A DNA stretch of 64,000 bases, taken from positions 30,441,001-30,505,000 of the forward strand of contig CM044877.1 of NCBI GenBank assembly GCA_024500155.1, written 5' to 3'. The translations under genes were made by a program, and so were the position numbers. The notes beneath the pieces are model-generated. The model had not been told where the DNA came from. It did not search any database and worked only from the letters and a program-made list of their open reading frames with translations. Below, one piece after another: positions 46,131 to 57,463 of this stretch (position 1 is the stretch's first letter; each line of letters opens with the position of its first letter). The stretch comes from Chenopodium formosanum. Taxonomy: Eukaryota; Streptophyta; Magnoliopsida; Caryophyllales; Amaranthaceae.

Positions 46131-46700
46131 GGCAAGTTACAATACATTAGTCGCTCTATCAACAAATTGACTATGACTTGTGAGCCAATATTTAAAAAAT
46201 TGAAAAAAAAGGATAAACATGAATGAGACGATCAATGCCAAAAGGCCTTTGAGAAAATCAAAGATTATCTCAAAAGTCCACCAATTTTAGCACCACCAGT
46301 ACCCAAACTACCTCATAGGCTATACATTATAGTTATAGACACAGCCACAGGCGCCATGTTAGCACCAGAGGTAGAAAAAGTCCAACGTGCAATATATAAT
46401 ATAAGCAAAAAATTCATCCAATACGAAACAAAATATAGCACTTTGGAAAAGACAAGCCTAGCATTAGTGTGGGCAACCAAAACGTTACCACATTATATGC
46501 TACCACACACTACTCATGTGATTTCTCAATAAAATCCGATAAAGTATTTGTTTGAACAACCACCCATACAAGGAAGGATATCTAAGTGGTTGGTGATGTT
46601 GGCTGAATTTGAGCTAAAATATATTCCTGAAAAATCAATGAAAGGAAAAGTAATTTCCGACTTCCTGGCACAATATCCAATTCAAAAAAGTCATGCAGAA
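46131..46700 (+). pseudogene. OGR1 RNase H (first)
   Basis: FLGKLQYISRSINKLT, CEPIFKKL, then a degraded RNase H (LYIIVIDTATGAMLAPEVEK, FIQYETKYSTLEKTSLALVW). A stop at about 46530 precedes NPIKYLFEQPPIQGRISKW. Same frame as RT. Confidence 0.82.
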
Positions 46701-47160
46701 ACTACTCATCTTCTGGATGAAGAGATTCTCATGACACAAGATGACAAATGGGTAATGTACTTTGATAGTGCGTCCAATCAAAAAGAATGTGGCGTAGGAG
46801 TGTTACTCATAAGTCCAGAGGGAGCACATACTCCAATCTCTGTTAAATTAGACTTTGAGGTTACTAATAATGCCGCATAATGTGAAGCGTGCATTATTGG
46901 ATTAGAAGCAGCAGCTAGCATAGGTATGCAAAAATTAGTGGTATATGGAGACTCTAGTTTGATCATAAATCATATTAAAAATTTGGAAAATAAAGAACTC
47001 CACAATGATATTATACACAGCACACTAGAGTAACTCATCGAGCATTTTGAACATATTGATTTTAAATATCTCCCAAGGGATGACAATCAATTTGCCGATG
47101 CGCTAGCAAAATTAGCCTCAATGATCAACATTCCAGATCACTTAAATATGATGCCATTAT
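46701..47160 (+). pseudogene. OGR1 second (archaeal-type) RNase H
   Basis: WVMYFDSASNQKECGVGVLL, ISPEGAHTPISVKLDFEVTN, VYGDSSLIINHIKN and DDNQFADALAKLAS. The catalytic Glu-containing block reads Asn-Asn-Ala-Ala-stop-Cys-Glu, where Asn-Asn-Ala-Ala-Glu-Tyr-Glu is expected, so the active-site glutamate codon is itself the stop. Another stop lies near 47031. Confidence 0.86.
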
Positions 47161-47884
47161 TTGATGACATTGAAGGAAATAAATGACATTGAAGGAGACA
47201 ATCCTTGGTATGATCATATCCTCCAATATATTACTCATGGCACATATACCGAAAATACTTCATCGAAAGACCAACGAGCCTTACGAACACTTGCGGCCCA
47301 ATATGGTCTAATAAATGGTCAATTATGCAAAAAAGGACCTAATGGTCAAAGCTTACTATGTATAGGCCAACTGGAAGCCACATGCCTTATAGAAAATACT
47401 CACAGAGGTGTTTGTGGACCTCACATGAATGGAAAAATGCTTTCAAAAATAATTTCACGGCAAGGGTACTATTGTTCCACTATGGAATATGATTGCATAA
47501 AATATGTTAAAAAATGTCCATAGTGCCAAATGTTTGGTAATTTACAACACCTTCCACCATCCGAACTATACAATCTCACTTCCCCTTGGCCTTTTTTGAC
47601 TTGGGGAATTGACATAATTGGAAAAGTCTCTCCAACAAGATTAGGAGGGCATGAGTACGTATTAGTTGCCATTGATTACTTTACTAAGTGGATTGAGGCT
47701 GCTTCTTACATGAATATCACTTCTAAACATGTCGCAAAGTTTCTCGAACGAAACATATTTTGTAGATATGGAGTTCCACATGAAGTAATTAGTGATAAGG
47801 GATCTCAATTCAAAGCTAAAGTCGATACCCTCTTAACTCGTTGTAAAGTAAAACACCATTACTCATCCCCATACAGACCTCAAA
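47161..47884 (+). pseudogene. OGR1 integrase, N-terminal and first core part
   Basis: The zinc domain is ENTHRGVCGPHMNGKML with KKCP-stop-CQMF (the TAG at 47521-47523 sits where Gln is usual). Core: Asp in TWGIDIIGKV and Asp in VISDKGSQFKA. It ends at SSPYRPQ, where SL5 is inserted. The third catalytic residue, Glu, lies beyond SL5. Confidence 0.88.
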
Positions 47885-50632
47885 TGTAACACTCCAATAA
47901 TTCTCTCTTTAAATCTGTGAGGACCCTAAACAATATTCAAGAGAATTACTGGCGTGCTACCTCCACGTGTTCAAACGTTAAGGCTTTATCAGAAAATAGC
48001 AACGGAAAACTAAATCAAGTATATATAAGTTTCAAAACCAACAACCAAAACCAAATTAAATCTCACATCTTCGAACCCTTAAGGCCCTTATTCAAAACCC
48101 CACAAAAGTAGTAAATAAATAAAACCAGAGTTTAAATAAATTCAAACTTATGAAAAAAAATAAACTGCGAATAATAACCAACTCTCTACTCAAAATCCTG
48201 CAACCCTGAAGCGAATGCTGCGTATGTAACAACCTGCGGTTAATCTCCTCCCCAATATTACAAGTGCAAAAATTTGATCGTCACAGGGTCATTGAAAGGG
48301 GAAGGCCATGACCAAGGAAAGACACACAAAGCATGCAATAAGCAAAGCTGAGTACATACAAGCTGCAAAACATAAAAGAAATCCCTAACACGCTACTAAT
48401 AGTCAATCATCACGCATCACTAGTTTATAGACTCGACACATGACTCAACTATCAAATTTATTAAGACTTCACTAGTTAATATTAACTAACTCATTTATTT
48501 ATTTCATTGGATTTAGCAATAGATAAGGTTGTCCAACCCATGTCCCATTTGGAACATCAATAAAAGAAAAACCCCATGCCTCCTTTCGGAAACATCAATA
48601 AACATGTAATGACCACGGGCGCGACTCCGTGACCGTAGTTAGTATGAGATCTCACCTGACTCCTAGTTTTAAAAAAAATATTTGAAATAGGAGACTCATA
48701 GATCAGACGGCCTCGATAAAAGTACACGGTTAATACCCCGTGTACCCCAACCCCTGATTGTCATTACTCCAGAAGTGCACTAATCTAGAGTTTTAGTGCT
48801 CATCCATCTTGCACTTTACGTGATTTATAGGTTTAGACTTGGTGATGACTCATATGCAAACAATACAATCGATCCAATATCAATTCAATCAAGTAAAACA
48901 ACTTTCCAATTTCAATTCTTGATTTATTAGTGACAAGCAACATTTATTATTTATTCCTTTAACTACCTTGGTGTATAAAACCTTGAGTGCATAAGGCACC
49001 CTAAAACCTTAACCTCGTCTTATAAGACTGGAATTCTTCTGTTACTCATCCTATTTCTATAATCATGAATGAGTAATAAATAAATTCAACAAATCACATA
49101 CCTTTGCCTCTAAGCGCACCTTGCATTATTAGAGCACAAATAATTCTTGCAATATAAAATAGTGCACGTCATACGAAATTCACAATGTATAACCAAACAA
49201 TTTAACCCAGTCATCATCCCTATACATGATACTAAGTTCTTGATCCATCCTTAGACATGCACTTAAAAGAAAGGTTTCGTAACTTGTACGTACTTTGAAT
49301 AAATGAATTGATATGCCACTTTACTATCTAGAAATCACCTTCAATAAAATCCTCTCCTAAACTAAAACAATAACATCTCAATCAAACCCAATCAATCAAA
49401 TTTACAGCAATACTAACTTACTTTAAAACCTTCAAAATCCAAATCAAACAACACTTTAAAACCTTCCCTTTAGTTAAAATTAAAGGCTTATATATAGTTC
49501 TTTGAATTTTCTTCATAAAAACCTTAAAAATACCCTCTTACACATGAAATTACAGCAAGTTTTAAGTTTAATAAAAATCTGAAAATTATGTAAAAACCCC
49601 TAATAATCTACCTTTTTAATGGGTGATTAAACCCTCTTTATAAAACATCAAAAGTAGTACTTAGAAACTATTTCCAGCACTTAAAACTTCAATAACAACA
49701 TATATTTATGCTTAATTAACTTTAAACACAATTAATTTTATTAATCAAACTCAAGGATAATATTTTAAGTATAAAAAAAACTTTGTTAAAATCAAAAACT
49801 GCCCAAAAATCATATTTAGAGGCTGAATTTGGCCACGAGAGGGTGGTGCTCATTACCAAATGTAGTGAGTCTTTCTTAAAACGTTGTTTCCACATGAAAA
49901 AACACTAGTTTTTTTTTTTATCAAAATCGGATGAGTTCAAAACCTGATCGGGATTAATTCGGGATTAATATTAACGAACGAAAATCTAAAAATTAAAACC
50001 AAATTTAAGTGTTCAAAATAATCTGGAATTAAATTAAAATAATTAGTAGTTATAATCACCAAAATTTCAAAACATCATTACTATAAAAGCCCTAAATCAA
50101 TTGTTCATAAAAAACCTAAAATCATGATTTTCAATAATTAAAAACCCTAGGTTATAAAATTTACAAAATCTGAAAATTATGACATTTATAAAATCTGAAA
50201 TTATAAAGTTTAATCATCAAAATACAACTTGATACTAATTAAATTAATTTCAAACAATAAAATCAAAACCCATAAATCAATAATTATAATCACACAAATT
50301 AATAAAACAAAGGAGAAAGAAAACAAGACTAACCTTTTTCTCTGGGAAATATTTGGGGATTTATGGGGTATTTTTAGGAGAGAATTGTAGGGTAAATAGG
50401 AAGATTGGGCCTCATAAAAATAATGGGTCGATTAAGTAAACAAATGAGTTAGGCTTGTGTGATTGGACATAAATTGTTGAATAAAGGTGCATAAAATAAT
50501 TTGTTCAAATAATTTTCGACCCAGATTAATAATTTGAAACTTTTGAAATTAAATTATGAAAAAAAAACAAATAAATATTATAAATAAAATAAATTTTCAT
50601 TTATAAAATATTTAAAAATACGGGGGATTACA
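47885..50632 (+). mobile_element. SL5: solo LTR (2748 bp), TSD TCAAA
   Basis: TCAAA lies at 47880-47884 and 50633-50637. The ends are TGTAACACTCC and GGGGATTACA, the terminal form common in Tekay/Del chromoviruses. I see no coding sequence inside; the contents are AT-rich with a short conserved-looking GC patch at 48610-48780. Orientation is uncertain because the ends are near-symmetric and I find no convincing TATA box. Confidence 0.88.
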
Positions 50633-50637
50633 TCAAA

Positions 50638-51203
50638 TGAATGGAGTTGTAGAGTCGACAAATAAAAATATAACAGTCATCATTAAGAAAATGGCAGAAA
50701 ATTACAAAGACTGGCCGAATAAACTACACTTCGCATTATGGGGTTATAGAACGTCTATACGGATATCAATAGAAGTAACTCCATACTCCTTAGTTTTCGG
50801 AATGGACGCAGTTCAACCAGTCGAACTGGAAATACCATCCTTATGCATTGTATTTGAAAGTAAGCCACCGGAAGCTGAATGGGTAAGAGCGAGGTATGAA
50901 GAGCTTTTATTCCTTGATGAACGACGATTAAGAGCTTTGCATCATGTACAAGTCTACCAAAGGCGCATTGCGCGTCACTTCAATAAAAGAGTAAAACCTA
51001 GAAATATAAAAGAAGGTGACTTTATACTAAAGGAGGTTAAGGGTCCACCAACCGATCCAAGAGGGAAATTCAAACCTAATTTGATAGGTGCCTACTGCAT
51101 AATTGAAATCATATCAAGAGGAGTCGTCAGATTAATGGATATTGGAGGAGATGAAATTTGCCAATTAACAAACATTGATCGCCTTAAGAAATATTACATA
51201 TGA
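50638..51203 (+). pseudogene. OGR1 integrase, C-terminal part
   Basis: An open frame with the catalytic Glu in NGVVESTNKNI, then WPNKLHFALWGYRTSIR, VTPYSLVFGMDAVQPVELEI, the basic region RRIARHFNKRVKPRNIKEGD and a C-terminal KFKPNLIGAYCI. After removal of SL5 it follows 47884 in frame. It ends in a natural-looking stop at 51201-51203, as in other Tat integrases. Confidence 0.9.
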
Positions 51204-51982
51204 AATCCGGATGAAACTCGTTCACTCATACAACCATTTTTAATTAAGCATTCAATTGAAAGTTTCTATGTGTTATGCATTTTACCGAATAACACGGTAA
51301 AATACATAACACTTGGGGGTAATTTAGAAATAATAAACCATTCTAAGTGTTCAAATAGTTCCAAACATCACGAAAAAATCTTCACACTTGGGGGGGTAAC
51401 AATACGATTTTTTTTAAAATAAATTTTTCGAGACATTCGTAGCACAAGTGTCGCGCGCAAGTGGAATAGTTGAGTGCGGATGTCACGCGCAACTAGTTTT
51501 GTTGCGCGCGACAGGCTCACGCAACTCCAGAAGTTGTGTGCGCCACCTGATGACGTACTACGAACTCAATTTTTTTGCGTTTAAATGAAGTTGCGATTTC
51601 TACTTACGATAAAAAGAGGGTGTTTCTTAAATATAACATATACTCGGAAAATAAAATTAAACTTTGATTTAATTCTTCTAAACAAGGTTTGATTAATTTT
51701 TTCATTTAATTTCTATCTGAGAGATTTAAGAAAAAAAAAACAAACACAAAAAATATATATATATATAAAATTAGAACTACGCAAAGACCTGATTTTGCAA
51801 AGCGAATACGTAAGCAATCTTTATGATTCGGTCTTATCAAAATATAAAAATATGAAGCTCATTTTATTTCATTCAAAATTCAAAAGAGAGACATTATTGA
51901 ACTAGATAGTAAACGAAAAAAAATAGTAGTGATTACACTCTATTCGAAAAAAAAAAAACTAATGGTAAAATTGTGTAACACT
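51204..51982 (+). other. OGR1 3' region, first part
   Basis: Non-coding, with a GC hairpin at 51481-51513 (stems TGTCACGCGCAAC / GTTGCGCGCGACA, one mismatch, seven-base loop) inside a word cluster 51428-51550. An AT dinucleotide run lies near 51752-51766. Confidence 0.75.
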
Positions 51983-52846
51983 CTAAGGTTTTACTATGTC
52001 CTCGATTGTCACAGATGATGGAGGAGTAGTTTCCATCGCAGCATTTTCAGAAACCTTGGAACTTTCCCCTACACTCTTCTTTTTCAACCAAACATTGTTT
52101 TTCAATTTTGGGATTGGGGCCTTTGCAACCTGTTTTCCTTTCCCTTTGACTATTGGAGCTTTCTTTTGAGTATTTGGTGAAAGTTCTTTAATTTTCACAC
52201 CTTGTTGCACGGGTTTGGAGGGAGCCTTTCTTTTTGTTTCCTTCGAACGAGTCTTAGGGGACGAGAAGTCTAACTTTCTTCTCACTCCTTTGTTTTGACC
52301 ACTAGGAAGAGTAGTAGTGGTTGAATGCATCAAAGGCTTAGGTGGATTGCGAGCGGTGGCGGCTTGAAGTTGAGATATATCCTTATTCAATTCACCCTTA
52401 TCCACCGCATTCATCCAAGCCTTGTAAAAGGAAGATAATGTGATACTCGCAGGAGGATTTTGTATTACCCATTTAGGAAGACTTGACCAATATTCCATCC
52501 AACGAGCAATCCTTTCGGGTTTAAAAGTCACATCTTTAGAGGCATCACAATCTTGCTGAGGAATATATTGCCTCATCCCGTATTGTCTCATCACCCTACA
52601 AGGAAAAATATAAGTAATACTAGATAGGCCTAAAAGCCTAATGTAAGGGCAATTGAGACTATTCCCAATCATACTATTTATGTTCCACCAAGGAATCACA
52701 AACCATATGTTAGGAACTCCATGACAGAAAAACGACGTCCATTCCTCTTCATTCTTATGCTTATAAAGGATTTGACGTCCAGGAAATGTCTTTACTCCAT
52801 TAGCCTCAAGGTTTTGAGGCTGATCAACAATTCGCAAACGCTCCAT
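51983..52846 (-). CDS. OGR1 antisense ORF, plant-mobile-domain-like protein (287 aa)
   Basis: Open for 287 codons on the strand opposite to pol. Residues about 36-110 (WTSFFCHGVPNIWFVIPWWN, YIRLLGLSSITYIFPCRVMR, QYGMRQYIPQQD) resemble the C-terminal part of the plant mobile domain (Pfam PF10536 by memory), as found in aminotransferase-like transposon proteins. The second half is lysine- and proline-rich, basic and probably disordered. The ATG at 52846 is preceded by a T-run plus AG, so this may be the last exon of a longer spliced gene. It lies between integrase and the polypurine tract. It is the longest undamaged frame in the window. Function in the element is not known. Confidence 0.65.
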   Translation of the reverse strand: MERLRIVDQPQNLEANGVKTFPGRQILYKHKNEEEWTSFFCHGVPNIWFVIPWWNINSMIGNSLNCPYIRLLGLSSITYIFPCRVMRQYGMRQYIPQQDCDASKDVTFKPERIARWMEYWSSLPKWVIQNPPASITLSSFYKAWMNAVDKGELNKDISQLQAATARNPPKPLMHSTTTTLPSGQNKGVRRKLDFSSPKTRSKETKRKAPSKPVQQGVKIKELSPNTQKKAPIVKGKGKQVAKAPIPKLKNNVWLKKKSVGESSKVSENAAMETTPPSSVTIEDIVKP

Positions 52847-53000
52847 GAGCCAAATCTAAAAAAAAAAAACAAATTATTTTGCGATTTATTACACGAGCAG
52901 GTGGCGCGCGCAACTAAATCAGTTGCGCGCACTCTCCGCGCGTAACTCAGAAGATTGCGCTGGTTATGCCATCGCACTTCTGGACTTGCGCTGATAAACG
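52847..53000 (-). repeat. GC hairpin cluster next to the antisense ORF
   Basis: A perfect 10-bp stem, GCGCGCAACT/AGTTGCGCGC, with a five-base loop lies at 52906-52930, followed by degenerate arms to 52997. Confidence 0.85.
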
Positions 53001-56000
53001 CTAAAAAAATGAATGACATATATACAAATGTGTCATATATATACAAAAAAAAACTAGGTCCATCCCAATATCATGATTATATGGATGGCCTAAACGATAG
53101 CAAGTCATTAGAACTACCCCAAAATGGGGGCTCCGAGACTTGTGAGATAGCACGAATGCGCGAAACCCGAGACATGGGGGCTCCAATATCAATAAATAAA
53201 AACAAAATGAGATATTCATGCCATTCGAGCTACTTTCAAGAATCACTTAAACTACAAATGGTTTACGTAGATCTCGAGCCTTACAATTTTCAAACGTATC
53301 AAAATGATATAATAATCATGTTGTTCTTTTGAGAACTAAGTTTGCAACTGAACTTGGCCATTAAACAGGTTACATACTTGAGCCATTTTCAAGTTCAACT
53401 TCAAAAACTAATCTTAGTGCATAATTGTTATTTCAATACTTCAATTTACACTAGAGATTAGAGAGTATGACTAGAACAGAGCGAAAGAAACAAAATCATG
53501 ATACATATTTGCTCATATGAAAGTTTAGTACTCAATCATTCATCATGAAAATTGTATCAAGACACTTTATTAACATAAGACAAACAATTTCATGAGTTAG
53601 AATGTAAACAAAAGACTCCTAAATTCTAAATTAAGGAGTCTTCATTTAAAATTATTCTCCATTGTTGCACACATTGGAATTTTGCAAGGAGGATAACATC
53701 TACTTTTTCGAGATTAAAAACAGTGACAAAATTTGAACTTAAAAGAAAGAATTCGAATGTAGCAAGAATAGATGAAAACTTTGAACAACATTTCATTTTT
53801 TTGCTTACTTGTTCTAATGAATGACCAATATTGCTAAACTTAGCAAATTTCTTTGCTAAAACTATGAATGGTAAAAAAAAACTATTTGAACACAATAGTT
53901 TAATCGTTTCCAAGATCCTAGTTGTTATCATAATATGACGAAACACAAGATTTCTAGACCCATTTCAAGCAACATGAAAAGGTCTAATTATTAAAACAAA
54001 CAAGTCATCGAAATCACCCAACATTGGGGCTACAATATTCGATAACATAAAATGGGGGCTCAAAAACCCAAAGTATAGCCAAAATACTCTAGTTCGATGA
54101 TGTCTTCAAGAATTCCTTAAACTAATTAGTTTTGTGCAAATCTTAAGATCACAGTTTTATAAGTGAATAATAATACTCGTCAGTTATTTTTATCATTGAT
54201 AAACCAATTTTGAAACTTACGCATGAAAAAATAAACATGAGTCACAAGAACAAATTCATGCTATTGTAAAGTTCAAAATTTCATTTATAAATACATAATT
54301 GTTGTTCTAAACACTTCAATTTACATTAAAATTAACAAGTATAGTCTATGTGAGCAAAACAAAAGAGAAATAAAATTCAAGAACAAAATCAAAATTAGAA
54401 CAAAAAAAATACATATATGCTTGACATGCTCATACAGGATCAATACTTTATCACTTCACATGAAATAAGTTGCAATATATTGCTTAAACATGTCACAATG
54501 ACAAACAAACAAATTCATTAAAATAAGTCGAATAAAAAAACCCTCAAATTTAAAATTTGGGGTTTAATGGATCGAAAATTGCCAAAATTCAGCCAAGAAT
54601 GAACGAATTATGGAAAATATGAATAAAGAAAGAGATCTACTTCCTTTAGCTTCAAAAAACAAGAAAAACCGAGCTTTTTAGAGAGAGAAAGGGTCGAAAA
54701 TGGCGAAGGAAGGAAAAAGTGGTGAAATGAAAAATCGCGTCTGCGATTTTAATTTTACTGACATAAATGTCGCGCGCAACTTTAGATGTTGCGCGTGACA
54801 TACCAGCGCAACTCAGAAAGATGCGCGGGCCTGGCCTGCGCGATCTTCTGAGTTGCGCGCGGATACTGGTCACTAAAAAACCGAATTTTTGATTTTGATC
54901 CGTTTGATCATTTTTTTAACGGTTTTTGCTGGTTATTAAACGTAATGGCACGCAAATCATCAAAATCTTTTTAATTGCTTTGCATATTGTAGTTTGTTTT
55001 CTTTTTTGTTAGTTTTTTGCATCATATTGCATGCACACCGTGCTTTGTGCCTTCCCCAAGCATACGTTTTGAATGTTTTTCGTAAGAGTGCCTTAAGACG
55101 TTTCGTGATGGTGCTTTACGTAAAAGCACCCACAGACAAGTTTGTCATTTTACTGTACTGACGTTACAAATGTCCTTGTTTTCCTCTTTTTTCACGTCCG
55201 AAGCATAAAGGAAGGTGTTTTCATGCAACGTAAAAATGCAAATGGCGTATCGTACAACGCAAAATTGTACGACGTAGGTTATGCGTAAAATTTCACTCAG
55301 TCCAAGATTTGCGAGATCTACCTCTCGGAACTAATAGGTAGAGAATTACTATAGGCGTTAGATAAACGAGCCGACAGGCGCGCCAAACCTTCAAGAACAG
55401 GCACTTCTTGAATGGGAGCAAATACGGTAGTTAGTGCACTTACTAACTCACCGGACAGTTAGGGTGTCGAATCCACCCCCTGTATAAAGAAGCGACGAGA
55501 CGATGTCGCGCACATGTAGTCACGTGCCCCTAGTCTTGAGACTTGTGTACTCATCTTGTGGACAAAACTGATGAGAGAGTTGCTGACTTTCTTCCCTCTC
55601 ACTCAATTTGGATATATTCCTCCTGTCCTGAGACAAGTATTTCTATCTTGTAGACATTCGGCTCGAATACCGGACCCAACTCGAATACCGGACCATTTCG
55701 GCTCGAATACCAAAAACCCCTTTTCATCTTTTACTTTATTAAAGTCAGGCTAAAGTTTCAATGACATATCGAGGGACTTTAGACCAACGATGACACGATT
55801 GAGAGGAAATCCTCCTCTTTTATTCTTTTAAAACAGATTTCTTCTCATGACCTGACATCAGCCAGAATACTTTTACTTGTAATAGAAATCTACAATTGCA
55901 AAGGATCAATCTAGATTCTTTAGCGCGTTAAGACTAGGAAGGACTTTTTCTAGCGTTAATAGCTACTTTTTTTAAACACTTAGCGAACAAAGGATTGTTT

Positions 56001-56111
56001 CGACATCCTTACACATTACTGAAAGATTCTCTATCCTTAGAGAACTTTGCAGAATGAGTCTCGAATTCATTTCCTTGACTACTTTGATCCTCGTCTATTC
56101 TACACTCGATC
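53001..56111 (+). other. OGR1 3' region, second part, with an internal duplication
   Basis: Non-coding. Segments around 53100-53530 and 54000-54450 resemble each other at an offset of about 880 bases (CATAATTGTT and ACTTCAATTTACA are shared). Both contain polypurine-tract-like TGGGGGCT motifs. Another GC hairpin lies at 54768-54800 (stems TGTCGCGCGCAAC / GTTGCGCGTGACA). A CTCGAATACCGGACC word is repeated at 55672, 55680 and 55702. No gene. Confidence 0.65.
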
Positions 56112-56200
56112 AAAGTGGGGGCTGACTATAGACATCTACTTTTGGCCTCCTGTCCCAACAGGAAGTGCAATGACGATAAATAAAACCATCTTCGTGTTGG
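56112..56200 (+). repeat. OGR1 polypurine tract and truncated 3' LTR
   Basis: AAAGTGGGGGCTGAC (about 56112-56126) precedes a 74-base LTR start that matches 36951-37015 (CCTCCTGTCCC, CAGGAAGTGCAATGAC, CCATCTTCGTGTTGG). It stops at 56200 where COP3 begins. Confidence 0.85.
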
Positions 56201-57463
56201 TGTTGGGGTTTGGTGAGTCCGACTCACTGCAGAAACAAACCCAAAACCAAGACCGGACTCGCAATAAATAAAACCACAAACATAAATAAATTAATCACAA
56301 GATTAAGACAAGATAATTACCTTTGGAGCGTGCTTCGCCCAAACGGAAGGGGCTCGTACTTTGAAACCAAGCCTTGAAATTACGACGGCCTCCAATGATA
56401 GTCCACCAACAACTTGACCACCGAAAACAGTCCAACACCTTGGGGTTAGCAAGGCCTGACCAAAAACCCGATTAACTAATGAGTTCAAAGGTTTACACAA
56501 TGGTGATGCCTTTTTCAACTCTTACTCAAGTGCTTTTCCCAATACCCCAACTTGGGTATTTATAGGGAAATGCATGAGTGTGAAAAGCTCTCCCATCAAT
56601 GTGGGAGAATTTGATTTTACCATTTTATTTTAAAGCTAAAATAAATTAATAATCAAACTAATATTAAATCAACAAGTGGCAAGCTCATGTGAGAGGTTAG
56701 GTGAGGAACATTTGGAGGAGGGGGGGACCAAACTTGCTACCCACTCTCTCCCTCAACTTGCGCCACTTGGCAACTCCCACTTGGGCACCAAGGCACCCAG
56801 ATGGGCTTTCAATTTTGTTGCTGCCCTTCTCTCGGCCCAGCCATCCCCGCAACATAAAATGCGGGCTGCTACTCGCATTCTCTCGGCCAGCACCCATGCA
56901 CTTGCATGCAAGGTGCTGCTACCGAGAGCTGCTGCTAGCATGTCGCGCACCTAGTGCGGGCTGCTAGCTATAGCATGCTAGCACGCCACGCACTAGGTGC
57001 GGGCAGCTAGCCGTAGTTCCTAGCAAGCCCTTGCACTTGGTGCGGGCTGCTAGCTTGGCTATACTCCCAAGCACTCGGTGTTCCGATGCTAGGGGTATTT
57101 TGGTCTTTATTGATTTATTATTATTTTCACGTCTCGTCTTTTAATATTTTTTGACTCGACTTCCGATGTTCGGTTTCGACGCTCTAAGCTCGAAATCCCG
57201 ATGTCTAAATATTTATTACTCAGTTAACTTATTAATTAATTCATGATTAATTTGTCGCTTCGGTTCGTTAGTTGCTTGGGTGAGACCCGAAGGGTTCAGT
57301 CAAGATTAAGTTGTAATATTAATTATGCATTAATATTACTAATCGAAAGCGGCCTCCACCCAGGCATTCCGATCACTTGACCTTACTGAATATATTAGCT
57401 TTCTAATCATTTTGAACCCACTAACGGAATAGTACACTTGTTCGAAGGACACCATTGCTTTCA
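56201..57463 (-). repeat. COP3 3' LTR (about 1263 bp)
   Basis: Minus-strand TATAAATA at 56557-56564. A GC word cluster lies upstream at 56800-57060, with TGCGGGCTGCTAGC at about 56957 and 57042 and a variant near 56998. A polypurine-like AAGTGGAAGAT borders it at 57463. Confidence 0.8.

Larger units (their letters stand above)
36951..56200 (+). mobile_element. OGR1: Ogre/Tat-type Ty3/gypsy element
   Basis: Order: 5' LTR, primer binding site, leader, gag, protease, linker, RT, RNase H, second RNase H, integrase, antisense ORF, polypurine tract, start of 3' LTR. Two solo LTRs (SL3, SL5) interrupt gag and integrase with perfect TSDs. The site TGGCGACTCCGCTAGGGA is the type used by Ogre-group elements. 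The 3' LTR is cut after 74 bases by COP3. Point stops predominate; RT to integrase stays in one frame. Confidence 0.92.

Noticed and set aside
51983..52846. Host gene on the minus strand
   Set aside because: It lies between the OGR1 integrase and polypurine tract, with OGR1 hairpin words on both sides, so it belongs to the element.
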